A program made the translations under genes and the position numbers. The notes below the pieces were generated by a model. The model was given only the letters and a program-made list of their open reading frames with translations. It was not told where the DNA came from and ran no database searches. Positions 49,539-58,747 of a stretch of 64,000 nt of DNA are shown piece by piece (positions within the stretch are counted from its first letter, which is position 1; each line of letters opens with the position of its first letter). Source of the DNA: Pseudomonas sp. ATCC PTA-122608 (GTDB taxonomy: Bacteria > Pseudomonadota > Gammaproteobacteria > Pseudomonadales > Pseudomonadaceae); NCBI RefSeq assembly GCF_001952855.1, contig NZ_LPNO01000024.1, forward strand, positions 1 to 64,000. The letters run 5' to 3'.

Positions 49539-52182
49539 TACGCGCTCCTTGAACAGTTCTTTGCACGGTCTTGCGAATCACAAAGGGCAAGACGCCGCCG
49601 TGTTCAAGGTAACCAAGCTCTTGCTGCGAGTCGAGGCGCAAGGTCAGCGCGGTGCGCGCTGTTTCACCAGCGGCACGCTCAATCAGCAAAGTAATCGGGT
49701 TCTCGCCGACCCGCAGGTGATCCAGGCCAAGGAAGTTCAGGGATTCACTGCCATCAAGGTTCAAGTCCTGCACCGATGCGCCCTCATCGAACACCAGCGG
49801 CAACACGCCCATGCCGATCAGGTTGCTGCGATGAATCCGTTCGATACTGCGGGCCACCACCACCTTGATCCCCAGCAGGGTCAGGACCTTCGCCGCCCAG
49901 TCGCGGCTGGAGCCGGCGCCGTAATTGATCCCCGCAAACAACACCGTCGGCGTGCCGGCATAGCTCTGCGCGGCGAGGTACAGCGGCAGGTAGTCGCTGT
50001 GGTCGGCATTCCAGGCCCAGACGCCCTGGCGCGGGGGCTGATCGCTGGACAGCAGGTTACTCAGGCGCGGGTTGGTAAACGCGCCGCGCACCATCACTTC
50101 GTGGTTACTGCGGCGGGTCGAATACTGGTTGAAGTCCGCCAGCGCTTCACCGCGCTCACGCAGCCAGTGCCCGGCCAGGCTGTCGGCGGGAATGCTGCCC
50201 GCCGGGGAGATATGGTCAGTGGTGACATTATCCCCCAGCACCACCAAGGCCCGGGCGTTGCTGATGGACAACGACGAAGCCGGCGCCGGCGTTACCCCGG
50301 CGAGGTAGTGCGGGCGGCGCAGGTAAGTGGAGTCCGGGTGCCAGGCAAACTGCACACTGCCGTCGGCTTCCAGCGCCTGCCAATGGTGAGTGCCTTGCCA
50401 CAGCAATTCCTGGCGCTGCCGGAACAGCGCCGGGCGCACCACCTGCGCCACTTGCGCAGCCACCTCGGCTTCGCTGGGCATCAGCTCATGGAGGAACACC
50501 GGTTGGCCCTGGGCATCCCTCGCCAGGGGCTGGGCCGACAGGTCAATGTCGATGCTGCCGGCAATCGCATAGGCCACGCACAACGCGGGCGATGCGAGGT
50601 AACCGGCGGGGACTTTAGGATTGACCCGGCCTTCGAAATTGCGATTGCCGGAGAGCACCACCACCCCCTTCAAGCCTTGCTGGGCGAAGGTTTCCACATG
50701 GCTTTCAAGGCTGCCGGAATTGCCGATGCAGGTCATGCAGCCAAAACCCGCCAGGTCGAAACCCAGCGCGGCAAAATCCTCCAGCAAACCGGCGGCCTCA
50801 AGGTAGTCGGCCACCACCCGCGAGCCCGGGGACAGCGACGTCTTGACCCACGGCTTGCGTGTCAGCCCACGGGCGCGGGCGTTGCGGGCGAAGAGCCCGG
50901 CCTGCACCATCTGCGCCGGGTTGGCGGTGTTGGTGCAACTGGTAATCGCGGACATGACCACCGCGCCATGGGTGATGGGCACCTGGAACGACGGCTCGAA
51001 GAAATCCTGTGGGTCAGCGCTCACGTGTTGATGAAACGAGGCGCCAGCGTCTGCCAGCGACTGGCGCTGATGTGGCTGATGTGGCCCGGCGACGCTTGGT
51101 TCCACCTGCGCCAGATCCAGCTCGATCAACTCATCGAACATCGGCTCGGGAACGTCTTCCCGGCGCCATAGCGATTGCGCCGACATGTAGGCCGACACCT
51201 TGTTGATCAAGGCTTGCGGGCGCGCACTCAGGTTCAGGTACGCCAGCGTCTCGTCATCAAACGGGAAAAACACCACGGTGGCGCCGTATTCCGGGGCCAT
51301 GTTCGCCACCGTGCCCCGCGCTGCCCAACTCAGGGACGGCAAGCCCGGCCCGGTGAACTCGACAAACTTGCCGACCATGCTGCGCCGACGCAGCAACTCG
51401 GTCACCGTCAACGCCAGGTCAGTGGCCGTCACCCCGTCGCGCAACGCGTTGGTGACACGAATGCCCACCACCTGCGGATAAGGAATCGGCACCGGCTCAC
51501 CGAGCATCGCCGCCTGCCCTTCCAGCCCGCCGACGCCCCAGCCCAGCACACCGATGGCATTGATCATCGGTGTGTGGCTGTCGGTGGCAACCATGCAGTC
51601 CGGATGCAACAGCACGTGGCCGTCACGCGGCGCGCTTTCCCACACCACCTGGGCGATGGACTCCATGTTCATCTGGTGAATGATGCCGGTGCCCGGCGGG
51701 ATCACCTTGAAGTTGTCGAGGCTGGCCTGGGCCCACTTGATAAAGCGGTAGCGCTCGCTGTTGCGGCGAAAGTCGATGTCCAGGTTGGCGTCTACCGCGC
51801 CGGCCTCGGCGTAGTGCTCGACGATCACCGAATGGTCGATGGTCAGCACCGCCGGGATCGACGGGTTCACCGCCCGTGGATCACCGCCCAGCTCGGCCAC
51901 TACGTCGCGCATCCCGGCGAAATCCGCCAGGGCCGGCAAGCAGGTGGTGTCGTGGAACATCAGCCGATTGGGCTGGAATGGCACCTCGCAATCCGGCCCG
52001 TCGCCGATGGCCCTTGCTAACACCTGGGGCAGTGATAACGGGGCACAACGGGCGATGTTTTCCAGGAGGATGCGCAGGGAATACGGCAGCCGCTGCAGTT
52101 GTGTCGGGCTTAGCATCTGGTGCAGGTCGATCCAGGCGAAGCGCTGACCGTCGATGTCGAGGTGGTTGAGAAACTCGCTCAT
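49531..52182 (-). CDS. Aconitase-family hydratase, divergent AcnA paralogue
   Basis: The 883-residue product has the AcnA/IRP fold with all three cluster cysteines (C416 in SCTNTANP; C482 and C485 in GFGCMTCIGNSG), DSHT at 201-204 and GAGSSRDWAAK in domain 4. The usually near-invariant active-site loop (GSRRGND in E. coli AcnA) reads STRRSNH here (about residues 688-694), and GIEAEAAMLGQP reads GLEGQAAMLGEP. Start: ATG 52182 overlaps the rocD stop; the upstream open frame is rocD antiparallel frame noise. It could be a spare aconitase, but the loop changes and its operon partners suggest another tricarboxylate-like substrate, as for phosphinomethylmalate isomerase. Confidence 0.82.
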   Translation of the reverse strand: MSEFLNHLDIDGQRFAWIDLHQMLSPTQLQRLPYSLRILLENIARCAPLSLPQVLARAIGDGPDCEVPFQPNRLMFHDTTCLPALADFAGMRDVVAELGGDPRAVNPSIPAVLTIDHSVIVEHYAEAGAVDANLDIDFRRNSERYRFIKWAQASLDNFKVIPPGTGIIHQMNMESIAQVVWESAPRDGHVLLHPDCMVATDSHTPMINAIGVLGWGVGGLEGQAAMLGEPVPIPYPQVVGIRVTNALRDGVTATDLALTVTELLRRRSMVGKFVEFTGPGLPSLSWAARGTVANMAPEYGATVVFFPFDDETLAYLNLSARPQALINKVSAYMSAQSLWRREDVPEPMFDELIELDLAQVEPSVAGPHQPHQRQSLADAGASFHQHVSADPQDFFEPSFQVPITHGAVVMSAITSCTNTANPAQMVQAGLFARNARARGLTRKPWVKTSLSPGSRVVADYLEAAGLLEDFAALGFDLAGFGCMTCIGNSGSLESHVETFAQQGLKGVVVLSGNRNFEGRVNPKVPAGYLASPALCVAYAIAGSIDIDLSAQPLARDAQGQPVFLHELMPSEAEVAAQVAQVVRPALFRQRQELLWQGTHHWQALEADGSVQFAWHPDSTYLRRPHYLAGVTPAPASSLSISNARALVVLGDNVTTDHISPAGSIPADSLAGHWLRERGEALADFNQYSTRRSNHEVMVRGAFTNPRLSNLLSSDQPPRQGVWAWNADHSDYLPLYLAAQSYAGTPTVLFAGINYGAGSSRDWAAKVLTLLGIKVVVARSIERIHRSNLIGMGVLPLVFDEGASVQDLNLDGSESLNFLGLDHLRVGENPITLLIERAAGETARTALTLRLDSQQELGYLEHGGVLPFVIRKTVQRTVQGARND

Positions 52183-53372
52183 AGCTGTTTGAACACCCGC
52201 TCGATACGCTCGAGGCCCCAGTCCAGCTCTTGGCGGGTAATGGACAACGGCGGCGCAATGCGCAGCACGTTTTCGTGGGTTTCCTTGGTCAGCAGACCTC
52301 CGGCAAGCAGGGCTTCGCAGATCGGCCGGGCATCGCGGTCCAGCTCCACACCCACCCACAAGCCACGCCCGCGTATCTCGCGAATAGCCGGCGAGTTCAT
52401 TGCCTTCAGGCGCTCCACCAGGTACTGGCCCAGTTGCGCGCTGTTATCGATCAAACCCTCCTCTTCCAGCACCTTCAACGCTTCAAGGCCGATAGCCGCT
52501 GCCAACGGGTTGCCGCCGAAGGTCGAGCCGTGGCTGCCGGCGTCAAACAGATCCATGATCGAGTGATCAGCCACGAACGCCGACACCGGCATGATCCCGC
52601 CGCCCAGGGCTTTGCCAAGGATCAACGCGTCGGGGCGAATGCCTTCGTGCTGGAAGGCAAACCATTTGCCGGTGCGGCCCAGGCCAGACTGGATCTCATC
52701 GAGGATCAACAAGGTGTTGGTCTCGTCGCACAGCTGGCGCAGTTCCCGCAGAAAGCCGGCGGGTGGCACGCGAATGCCGGCCTCGCCCTGGATCGGCTCG
52801 ATCAGCACCGCGCAGGTGTCGGTGGTAATGGCCTGGCGAAAGCTCTCGATGTCACCGAAGCGGGCCTCGGTGAAGCCGTTGCAGAATGGGCCGAAGTCAG
52901 CTTTGTAGTCAGCCTCCGAGGAGAAGCCGACGATGGTCGAAGTGCGGCCGTGGAAGTTGTTGTCGGCCACCACGATGTTTGCCTGATTGGCCGGGACGCC
53001 CTTGATTCGGTAGCCCCAGCGTCGGGCCGCCTTGATCGCGGTTTCCACGGCTTCGGCGCCGCTGTTCATCGGCAGGGCCGAGTCGAAGCCAGTGATGCGG
53101 CACAGGGTCTTGAGAAAGTTACCCAAGGGCTCGCTGTAGAACGCCCGCGACACCACGCTGATCTTGTCGATCTGCGCCACGGCGGCGGCGCGGATGCGTG
53201 GGTGGACGTGGCCGTGACTGACGGCGGAATAGGCCGACATCATGTCCAGGTAACGCTTGCCATCATCACCAATGGCCCATACGCCCTCGCCCTTGACGAT
53301 CACCACCGGCAAGGGGGAATAGTTGTGGGCGCAGAATTGGTTTTCGAGGGTGATTGCCGGGTTGGGGTGCAT
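52179..53372 (-). CDS. rocD: Ornithine aminotransferase-type class III transaminase
   Basis: The 397-residue PLP enzyme begins MHPNPAITLENQFCAHNYSP, the usual RocD start, and shows SGAEAVETAIKAARRWGY, the LILDEIQSGLGRTG Asp, the PLP lysine in LILGKALGGG and HGSTFGGNPLAAA. RocD moves the delta-amino group of ornithine to 2-oxoglutarate. ATG 53372 has AGGACA upstream. It is the first gene of a three-gene operon and overlaps the aconitase gene (ATGA). That coupling is unusual for arginine or ornithine degradation, so a related omega-amino acid is possible. Confidence 0.85.
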   Translation of the reverse strand: MHPNPAITLENQFCAHNYSPLPVVIVKGEGVWAIGDDGKRYLDMMSAYSAVSHGHVHPRIRAAAVAQIDKISVVSRAFYSEPLGNFLKTLCRITGFDSALPMNSGAEAVETAIKAARRWGYRIKGVPANQANIVVADNNFHGRTSTIVGFSSEADYKADFGPFCNGFTEARFGDIESFRQAITTDTCAVLIEPIQGEAGIRVPPAGFLRELRQLCDETNTLLILDEIQSGLGRTGKWFAFQHEGIRPDALILGKALGGGIMPVSAFVADHSIMDLFDAGSHGSTFGGNPLAAAIGLEALKVLEEEGLIDNSAQLGQYLVERLKAMNSPAIREIRGRGLWVGVELDRDARPICEALLAGGLLTKETHENVLRIAPPLSITRQELDWGLERIERVFKQL

Positions 53373-53419
53373 GAGGGATGTCCTGCCAAATAAATAGTAA
53401 ATGAACAACAAAGATCCAA

Positions 53420-53509
53420 TGTGGGAGCGGGCTTGCTCGCGAATACGGTGGGTCAGTCAGCACATGCATTGACTGGCACACCGCATTCGCGAGCAAGCCC
53501 GCTCCCACA
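53420..53509. repeat. REP pair (type A)
   Basis: Facing TGTGGGAGCGGGCTTGCTCG arms with a CAGTCAGC/GACTGGC-type complementary spacer. It separates the deacylase gene from rocD. Confidence 0.95.
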
Positions 53510-53536
53510 TTTTGCCCCTATTCCATAGCGGGCAAA

Positions 53537-54655
53537 TCAGGCGCTGAGTAGCTTGCCGCTGCGAATCGGTGTGGCACCGGATACGCGCCCCAGCGGATCG
53601 CCGGGTTTGACGAAGCGCACGTCGCGGCGCATGTACAGCACGCCCGTGTTATGGCTGACAACAGTCGTGGTCTGCCCACTGTGGGGATCAACAATATCGA
53701 ACAACGCCTGCCCCGCCTCGATCCGGCTGCCCACCGCCGCGCGGTGCACCAGCACCCCGGCACTCGGCGCGTAGAACTGTTCGCTGCCGGCCAGCGGCGT
53801 CGCGGGGTTACGCAGGGCCGGCAATGGCCGTGGCGTACCTTCAATGGCGCCCAAATGCGTCAGGTAATCAATAATTGCCGTGGCGTCATGTTCAGCCAAT
53901 TCATAAGACACATCGCGCTGGCCGCGATGCTCGACGGTCACCGCCACGCTGCTGTCCGGAATCGGAAACCGATCACCAAACCGCTCGCGCAGGTTGACCC
54001 ACAGCAGGTACAGCGCCTCATCGAACGAATTGGCCTGGGAATCGGTGGCCAGCAACGAGGCTTCAGAGCCGATGTAACGCGCCAGCGGCTCCACGGTCGC
54101 CCACACCGCTTCGCCGGTGTACACATGCATCGCCGCTTCGCGGGAGCAGTGCAGGTCCAGCACGATATCGGCGTCGTGGGCCAGCAGCATCAGGGTGCGT
54201 TGCAGCGACTGGAATTCGTCCAGCGGCCGGGAGTCCTGCAGGCACTCGCCCCAGGCCTGGCGGATCAGTTGGCGGTTGGCGTCGATGTCCGGCCCCAGCA
54301 GGTGCTCGATCTTGTCGGCGATCGCCTGGTACGGCACCGGGAAGCCCCGATTGTAGTTGCGCCCGCTGGCCAGTTCGAAACGCCCGCTTGGCGCGCCCAT
54401 GATGTATTGGCTGAGCCCAGCCGGGTTGGCCACGGCCACCAGCACGATTTCTGCATTCAGGCGGTTGGCATTTTCCAGTTCCGCCAGTTGCCGACGCAGT
54501 TGCGCGGCAACCAGCAGTGCCGGGGTTTCGTCGGCATGCAGCGCCGCCTGGATATAGATTTTTCGCCCTGCACCCACTGCACCGTAATGCTCACTGTCCA
54601 CGTGCCTGTGGGTACCTTGTGTCGCTTGCAGCAAGGGGTGTGATTTAAGTTTCAT
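53537..54655 (-). CDS. Succinylglutamate desuccinylase/aspartoacylase-family deacylase
   Basis: The 372-residue product is an M14-type zinc deacylase: H40 and E43 in LHADETPAL, the NR pair in SGRNYNRGFP, and H169 in VLDLHCSREA. A C-terminal lipoyl-like barrel follows (QFYAPSAGVLVHRAAVGSRI). Relatives remove acyl groups from N-acyl amino acids (AstE, AspA, DoeB). It lies between an OprD porin and rocD on the same strand, suggesting release of an amino acid from an imported N-acyl compound, with the amine passed to the transaminase. ATG 54655 begins the domain; its ribosome site is weak. Confidence 0.82.
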   Translation of the reverse strand: MKLKSHPLLQATQGTHRHVDSEHYGAVGAGRKIYIQAALHADETPALLVAAQLRRQLAELENANRLNAEIVLVAVANPAGLSQYIMGAPSGRFELASGRNYNRGFPVPYQAIADKIEHLLGPDIDANRQLIRQAWGECLQDSRPLDEFQSLQRTLMLLAHDADIVLDLHCSREAAMHVYTGEAVWATVEPLARYIGSEASLLATDSQANSFDEALYLLWVNLRERFGDRFPIPDSSVAVTVEHRGQRDVSYELAEHDATAIIDYLTHLGAIEGTPRPLPALRNPATPLAGSEQFYAPSAGVLVHRAAVGSRIEAGQALFDIVDPHSGQTTTVVSHNTGVLYMRRDVRFVKPGDPLGRVSGATPIRSGKLLSA

Positions 54656-54764
54656 AAACCGGGAATCTCGATATTCGAGTGATGAACGCTGAAGAAATAT
54701 TAACGAGCCGGCGTGATCGTCTGTAAGGGCGGCCCACACTATCTTGATCTGGTAATCCGATCAG

Positions 54765-54854
54765 TGCGGGAGCGGGCTTGCTCGCGAAAACGGAGTGCCA
54801 GTCGCCGAATGCATTGACTGATCCACCACCTTCGCGAGCAAGCCCACTCCCACA
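54765..54854. repeat. REP pair (type A, partly decayed)
   Basis: TGCGGGAGCGGGCTTGCTCG and an inverted arm ending GCCCACTCCCACA, each with base changes from the consensus. It lies between the OprD and deacylase genes. Confidence 0.9.
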
Positions 54855-54862
54855 AGAGCCTG

Positions 54863-56116
54863 TTACCAGAGCGCCAGGGTGTAACCCAACATCACGCGGT
54901 TTTCGTTAACGTCGTTGAAGTAGTTACCTTTGCTCATTGCGTTGCGCCAGCGCATCGACACGCCCTTGAACGGCCCGTTCTGCACCACGTAGCCCAGGTC
55001 CAGGTCGCGCTCCCACTCGCGGCCTTCGCGGTTGAAGCCGAGCACCTCGGCCGAATCACCCTTGGCGTACTTGATGCCAAACAGCAGGCCCGGCAGGCCG
55101 AGGTCGGCGAAGTTGTAGTCGTAGCGGGCGTGCCAGGCGCGCTCCTTGGTCTGGGTGAAGTTGCTGAACTGGTACTCGGTGAACAGGTAGCTGATGGAGC
55201 CATCCAGGTAGGTAAACGGCGTGGTGCCGTATTGCTGCTGGAAGCCGCCGCCGATGCTGTGGCCGCCGTACTGATAGGTCAGGCGGCTACTCAAGGCGCT
55301 GTTGTCGACCTTGCCTGCCAGGCCCGCACCGTCCTTGTCGGACTTGAAGTAGCGCACGTCGGTTTTCAGAGTGCCCGGCCCCAGGCCGAAGTTGTTCTTG
55401 AAGCCCACGTATTGCTGCTGGTAGATGCTGTCCAGCGCCGCGAAGTGGTAGCTGAGCAAGGTGTTTGGGGTCAGCGAATAGTCGCCACCGGCAAAGCGAA
55501 ACTGGTCGCTCAGCGCGGTGCTCTTGTAGACCTTGCTCACCGTGGTCAGCTTCATGTCTTCGTAGTTGGTGGAGTCACGGTCCTTGGCCTGGTCGATCTG
55601 CCCGAGGGTGATTTTCAGGTTGCTGATGTCGTTGGACACCAGCTGGGTGCCGCTGAAGGACTGCGGGAACAAACGGCTGGTGTTGGGTTGCAGGATCGGA
55701 AGGTCCGGTACCAGGTAGCCCACACGCAGCTCGCTTTTGGCGAAGCGGGCCTTGGCGGTCACCCCAAGCTTGGAGTACTCGTCGGAGACGTTTTTGTCGC
55801 TGTCACGCTGCAGCAAACCGGTGCCGGACAGCCCCGGGCTGGAGTCGAGTTTCACCCCCAGCATGCCGGTCAGGTCCAGGCCAAAGCCCACGGTGCCTTC
55901 GGTGAAACCGGACTTGATGCCGAGAATAAAACCTTGGGCCCACTCGGCGCGCATCGACTGGGAGGCCGCTTCCCGGTAGTCACGGTTGAAGTAGTAGTTC
56001 TTCAGTTCCAGCGTACCGCTGCTGTCCTTGATGAAGTCCGCATGGGCCAGTGACGGGACCAGCCCGCTGCTGACGACGCCGACGCCGGTGATCAGTTGAG
56101 TCAGGGATTTTTTCAT
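54863..56116 (-). CDS. OprD-family outer-membrane porin
   Basis: The 417-residue product has a signal peptide (MKKSLTQLITGVGVVSSGLV, cleaved after AHA) and the OprD layout: ADFIKDSSGTLELKNYYFNR, GFTEGTVGFGLDLTGMLGVK, SELRVGYLVPDLPILQPNTS and a C-terminal aromatic residue. OprD channels take up amino acids, peptides or carboxylates. AGGAG before ATG is strong; AACAATAA occurs about 40 bases upstream. It follows the peptide-type ABC importer genes on the same strand, which suggests that both carry the same compound. Confidence 0.9.
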   Translation of the reverse strand: MKKSLTQLITGVGVVSSGLVPSLAHADFIKDSSGTLELKNYYFNRDYREAASQSMRAEWAQGFILGIKSGFTEGTVGFGLDLTGMLGVKLDSSPGLSGTGLLQRDSDKNVSDEYSKLGVTAKARFAKSELRVGYLVPDLPILQPNTSRLFPQSFSGTQLVSNDISNLKITLGQIDQAKDRDSTNYEDMKLTTVSKVYKSTALSDQFRFAGGDYSLTPNTLLSYHFAALDSIYQQQYVGFKNNFGLGPGTLKTDVRYFKSDKDGAGLAGKVDNSALSSRLTYQYGGHSIGGGFQQQYGTTPFTYLDGSISYLFTEYQFSNFTQTKERAWHARYDYNFADLGLPGLLFGIKYAKGDSAEVLGFNREGREWERDLDLGYVVQNGPFKGVSMRWRNAMSKGNYFNDVNENRVMLGYTLALW

Positions 56117-56228
56117 TTTTTTAGCTCCTGGCAGTGTGGTGGGGGTTGGTGTTTTTATTGTTCTTCGGGCATGGCTTCGCCGTTCGCGCAAATCAGCGAT
56201 ATGCGCGGCGGGTGATGCCTGTCCTGGG

Positions 56229-57872
56229 TTACAGCGCTAGCGGTACGGGGCCCTGGCGGATGCGGTAGCCACCGTTTTCAAGTTTCTCCAAAGGGCTGGC
56301 AGCGGCCAGCAGCTTGCGGGTGTAAGGGTGTTGCGGGCTGTCGAAGATCTGGTCGCGGGCGCCCATTTCCACCACCCGGCCCTCGCTCATCACGGCTACC
56401 CGGTGGGCGATGCGTTCCACCGCTGCCAGGTCGTGGGAGATAAACAGGCAGGCAAAGCCGTACTGCGCCTGCAGGCGTTCGAACAGCTCAAGAATCTGCT
56501 TCTGGATGGTCATGTCCAACGCCGAGATCGGCTCATCGGCAATCACCAGTCGCGGGTGCCGCACCAGCGCCCGGCCGATGGCCACGCGTTGACGCTGGCC
56601 ACCGGACAACTGGTGCGGAAAGCGCTCGACAAACTGCTCCGCCAAGCCGATGTCCACCAGGGTTTTCGCCACCCGCTCACGACGCTGCGCGGGCGTCATA
56701 CCGGGCACATGGCGCAGGGGTTCGGCGAGGATGTCACCGATCTTCATCCGCGGGTCGAGGGACGAATACGGGTCCTGGAAAATCATTTGGCATTGCAGGC
56801 GATGGTCGCGGTTGCCGGCCTTGAGAATGTCCACACCCTCAAACTCGATGGCGCCGGAACACGGGCTGTTCAGCCCGACAATCGCCCGGCCCAGAGTGGT
56901 CTTACCCGAGCCGCTGCCGCCCACCAACGCCAGGGTTTCCCCCGGTGCGATGGACAGGTTGGCCGAATGCACCACGCGCTTGAACTGGCTGCGGCCCCAG
57001 AGTCTGCGGGGCCCCGGGTGCTCAATGCACACGTCCTTGACCGTCAGCAACGGCCGGTCGGCCTTGGGCAATGGCGCCAGGGTGCCGCGCCGAGGCAGGG
57101 CTTCCAGCAGTTGCCGGGTGTACTCGGCCTTGGGCGCCAGCAGGATCTGTTCGATAGTGCCCTGCTCCACCGCGCGGCCTTCGCGCATCACCACCACTTT
57201 GTCGGCGTAGCGAGCCACCAGTGACAGGTCGTGGCTGATAAACAGGATCGCCGTGCCCTGCTCGCGGGTCAGGTCGAGCATCAGCTTCAACACGTCCAGT
57301 TGCGCCAGGCAATCCAGGGCCGTGGTGGGCTCGTCGGCAATCAGCAAGGCCGGGCGCAGCAGCATCACCGAGGCGAGCATGATGCGTTGGCGCATGCCGC
57401 CGGAGAACTCGTGGGGAAACGCCGCCAGGCATCGTTCGGCGTCCTTGATGCCGATATGCCCGAGCATTTCCAAGCTGCGCTCACGGATCTGCGCGTCCGT
57501 CAGCTTGGTGTGCAGGCGCAACCCTTCGGCCATTTGCTCGCCGATGCTCATGGACGGGTTGAGGGACACCATGGGTTCCTGGAACACCATGCCGATCTTC
57601 GCCCCACGCAACTGGCGCAGTTGCTCAGGCGCAAGGCTGCCAAGGTCATGGCCCTGGAAGCGCACCTGGCCGCTGCATTGCTCAAGCGGCGGTGGCAGCA
57701 GGCCGATGGCGGCGCGGGCGGCCATGGTCTTGCCGCTGCCGGACTCGCCCACCAGCGCCACGATTTCGCCGGGGGCGATGGTGAAGCTCAGGTCGTTGAC
57801 CGCCAGCGGGCCGTTGGCCCCCACGCGGATTTTCAGCCGGTCGACTGCCAGAAGGATGTCAGTCATGGTCAT
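56229..57872 (-). CDS. Fused peptide-type ABC transporter ATPase (DppD-DppF)
   Basis: The 547-residue product contains two complete ABC domains in one chain. First: Walker A GESGSGKTM, signature FSGGMRQR, Walker B LLIADEPTTALD. Second: Walker A GGSGSGKTT, LSGGQRQRVAIGR, LVIADEPISALD. Between them lies the oligopeptide-transporter linker region. In most bacteria these are separate OppD/OppF or DppD/DppF proteins; the fusion is common in some proteobacterial importers such as GsiA. ATG 57872 overlaps the stop of the permease gene (ATGA). Confidence 0.92.
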   Translation of the reverse strand: MTMTDILLAVDRLKIRVGANGPLAVNDLSFTIAPGEIVALVGESGSGKTMAARAAIGLLPPPLEQCSGQVRFQGHDLGSLAPEQLRQLRGAKIGMVFQEPMVSLNPSMSIGEQMAEGLRLHTKLTDAQIRERSLEMLGHIGIKDAERCLAAFPHEFSGGMRQRIMLASVMLLRPALLIADEPTTALDCLAQLDVLKLMLDLTREQGTAILFISHDLSLVARYADKVVVMREGRAVEQGTIEQILLAPKAEYTRQLLEALPRRGTLAPLPKADRPLLTVKDVCIEHPGPRRLWGRSQFKRVVHSANLSIAPGETLALVGGSGSGKTTLGRAIVGLNSPCSGAIEFEGVDILKAGNRDHRLQCQMIFQDPYSSLDPRMKIGDILAEPLRHVPGMTPAQRRERVAKTLVDIGLAEQFVERFPHQLSGGQRQRVAIGRALVRHPRLVIADEPISALDMTIQKQILELFERLQAQYGFACLFISHDLAAVERIAHRVAVMSEGRVVEMGARDQIFDSPQHPYTRKLLAAASPLEKLENGGYRIRQGPVPLAL

Positions 57873-58747
57873 TTACTCATCCGTGGGTCGAGACGATCGC
57901 GCAAGGCATCGCCACACAGGTTGAACGCCAGCAACGCCATGGCGATGCAGACACCGGGAAACAGCCCCAGCCAACTGGCCGTGGCGATATACGGCCGGCT
58001 GGCGGCGAGCATGTTGCCCCAGGTGGCAGCCGGCGGCGGTACGCCCAGGCCGAGGAAACTCAGGGAGCTTTCCGCCAGGATCGCCCAGCCGAACATGCTG
58101 GTAGCCAGCACGCACACCGGCGCCACGCAGTTCGGCGCGATGTGCCGCAGCATGGTGTACAGCTCGGAGTTGCCGATCACCCGCGAGGCTTCGACAAACT
58201 CCTTCTCCCGCAATGACAGCACCGTGCCGCGCACCACCCGCACCACCGATGGCGTGTAGGCCAGGCTCAAGGCGAAGACGATGCCGTACAGGCTCGGGCC
58301 GATGATTGCCATCAAGCCCAAGGCCAGCAGGATTCCGGGAAACGCCAGCAAGGCATCGTTGACCATCATCAGGCCACGGTCGACCCAACCCCGCAGGAAC
58401 CCGGCCAGCAGGCCAAGCACCGTGCCGGCAGTAATCGCCAGCGTCACCGTCAACACACTCACCCACAGGCTGGTGTGCGCGCCAATCATCAAGCGGCTCA
58501 GCACGTCGCGGCCGTATTCGTCGGTGCCCAGCCAGTGCGCGGCGGTGGGCGCCTGCAAGCGCGCCAACAGGTTCAGGGCCAATGGGTCATGGGGCGTCCA
58601 GACCAGGCCCAGCAAGGCCATGATCAACAACAAGGCCAGCAGCAGCGCGCCGATCAACGCGTTCAGCGGCGGAACACGCCAGGCCCTGGGGACACGCGCC
58701 GGTGCCGGCAACAGCACCTCGGGTGCGGCAGGTAGAGGCTTATTCAT
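57869..58747 (-). CDS. Peptide-type ABC transporter permease (DppC-like)
   Basis: The 292-residue inner-membrane protein has the N-terminal OppC-type segment and about six helices (LIGALLLALLLIMALLGLVW first). The EAA loop is EFVEASRVIGNSELYTMLRH followed by IAPNC. It forms half of the channel with the DppB-like protein. Both ends overlap neighbours by four bases, so four transporter genes are one translationally coupled set. Confidence 0.92.
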   Translation of the reverse strand: MNKPLPAAPEVLLPAPARVPRAWRVPPLNALIGALLLALLLIMALLGLVWTPHDPLALNLLARLQAPTAAHWLGTDEYGRDVLSRLMIGAHTSLWVSVLTVTLAITAGTVLGLLAGFLRGWVDRGLMMVNDALLAFPGILLALGLMAIIGPSLYGIVFALSLAYTPSVVRVVRGTVLSLREKEFVEASRVIGNSELYTMLRHIAPNCVAPVCVLATSMFGWAILAESSLSFLGLGVPPPAATWGNMLAASRPYIATASWLGLFPGVCIAMALLAFNLCGDALRDRLDPRMSK

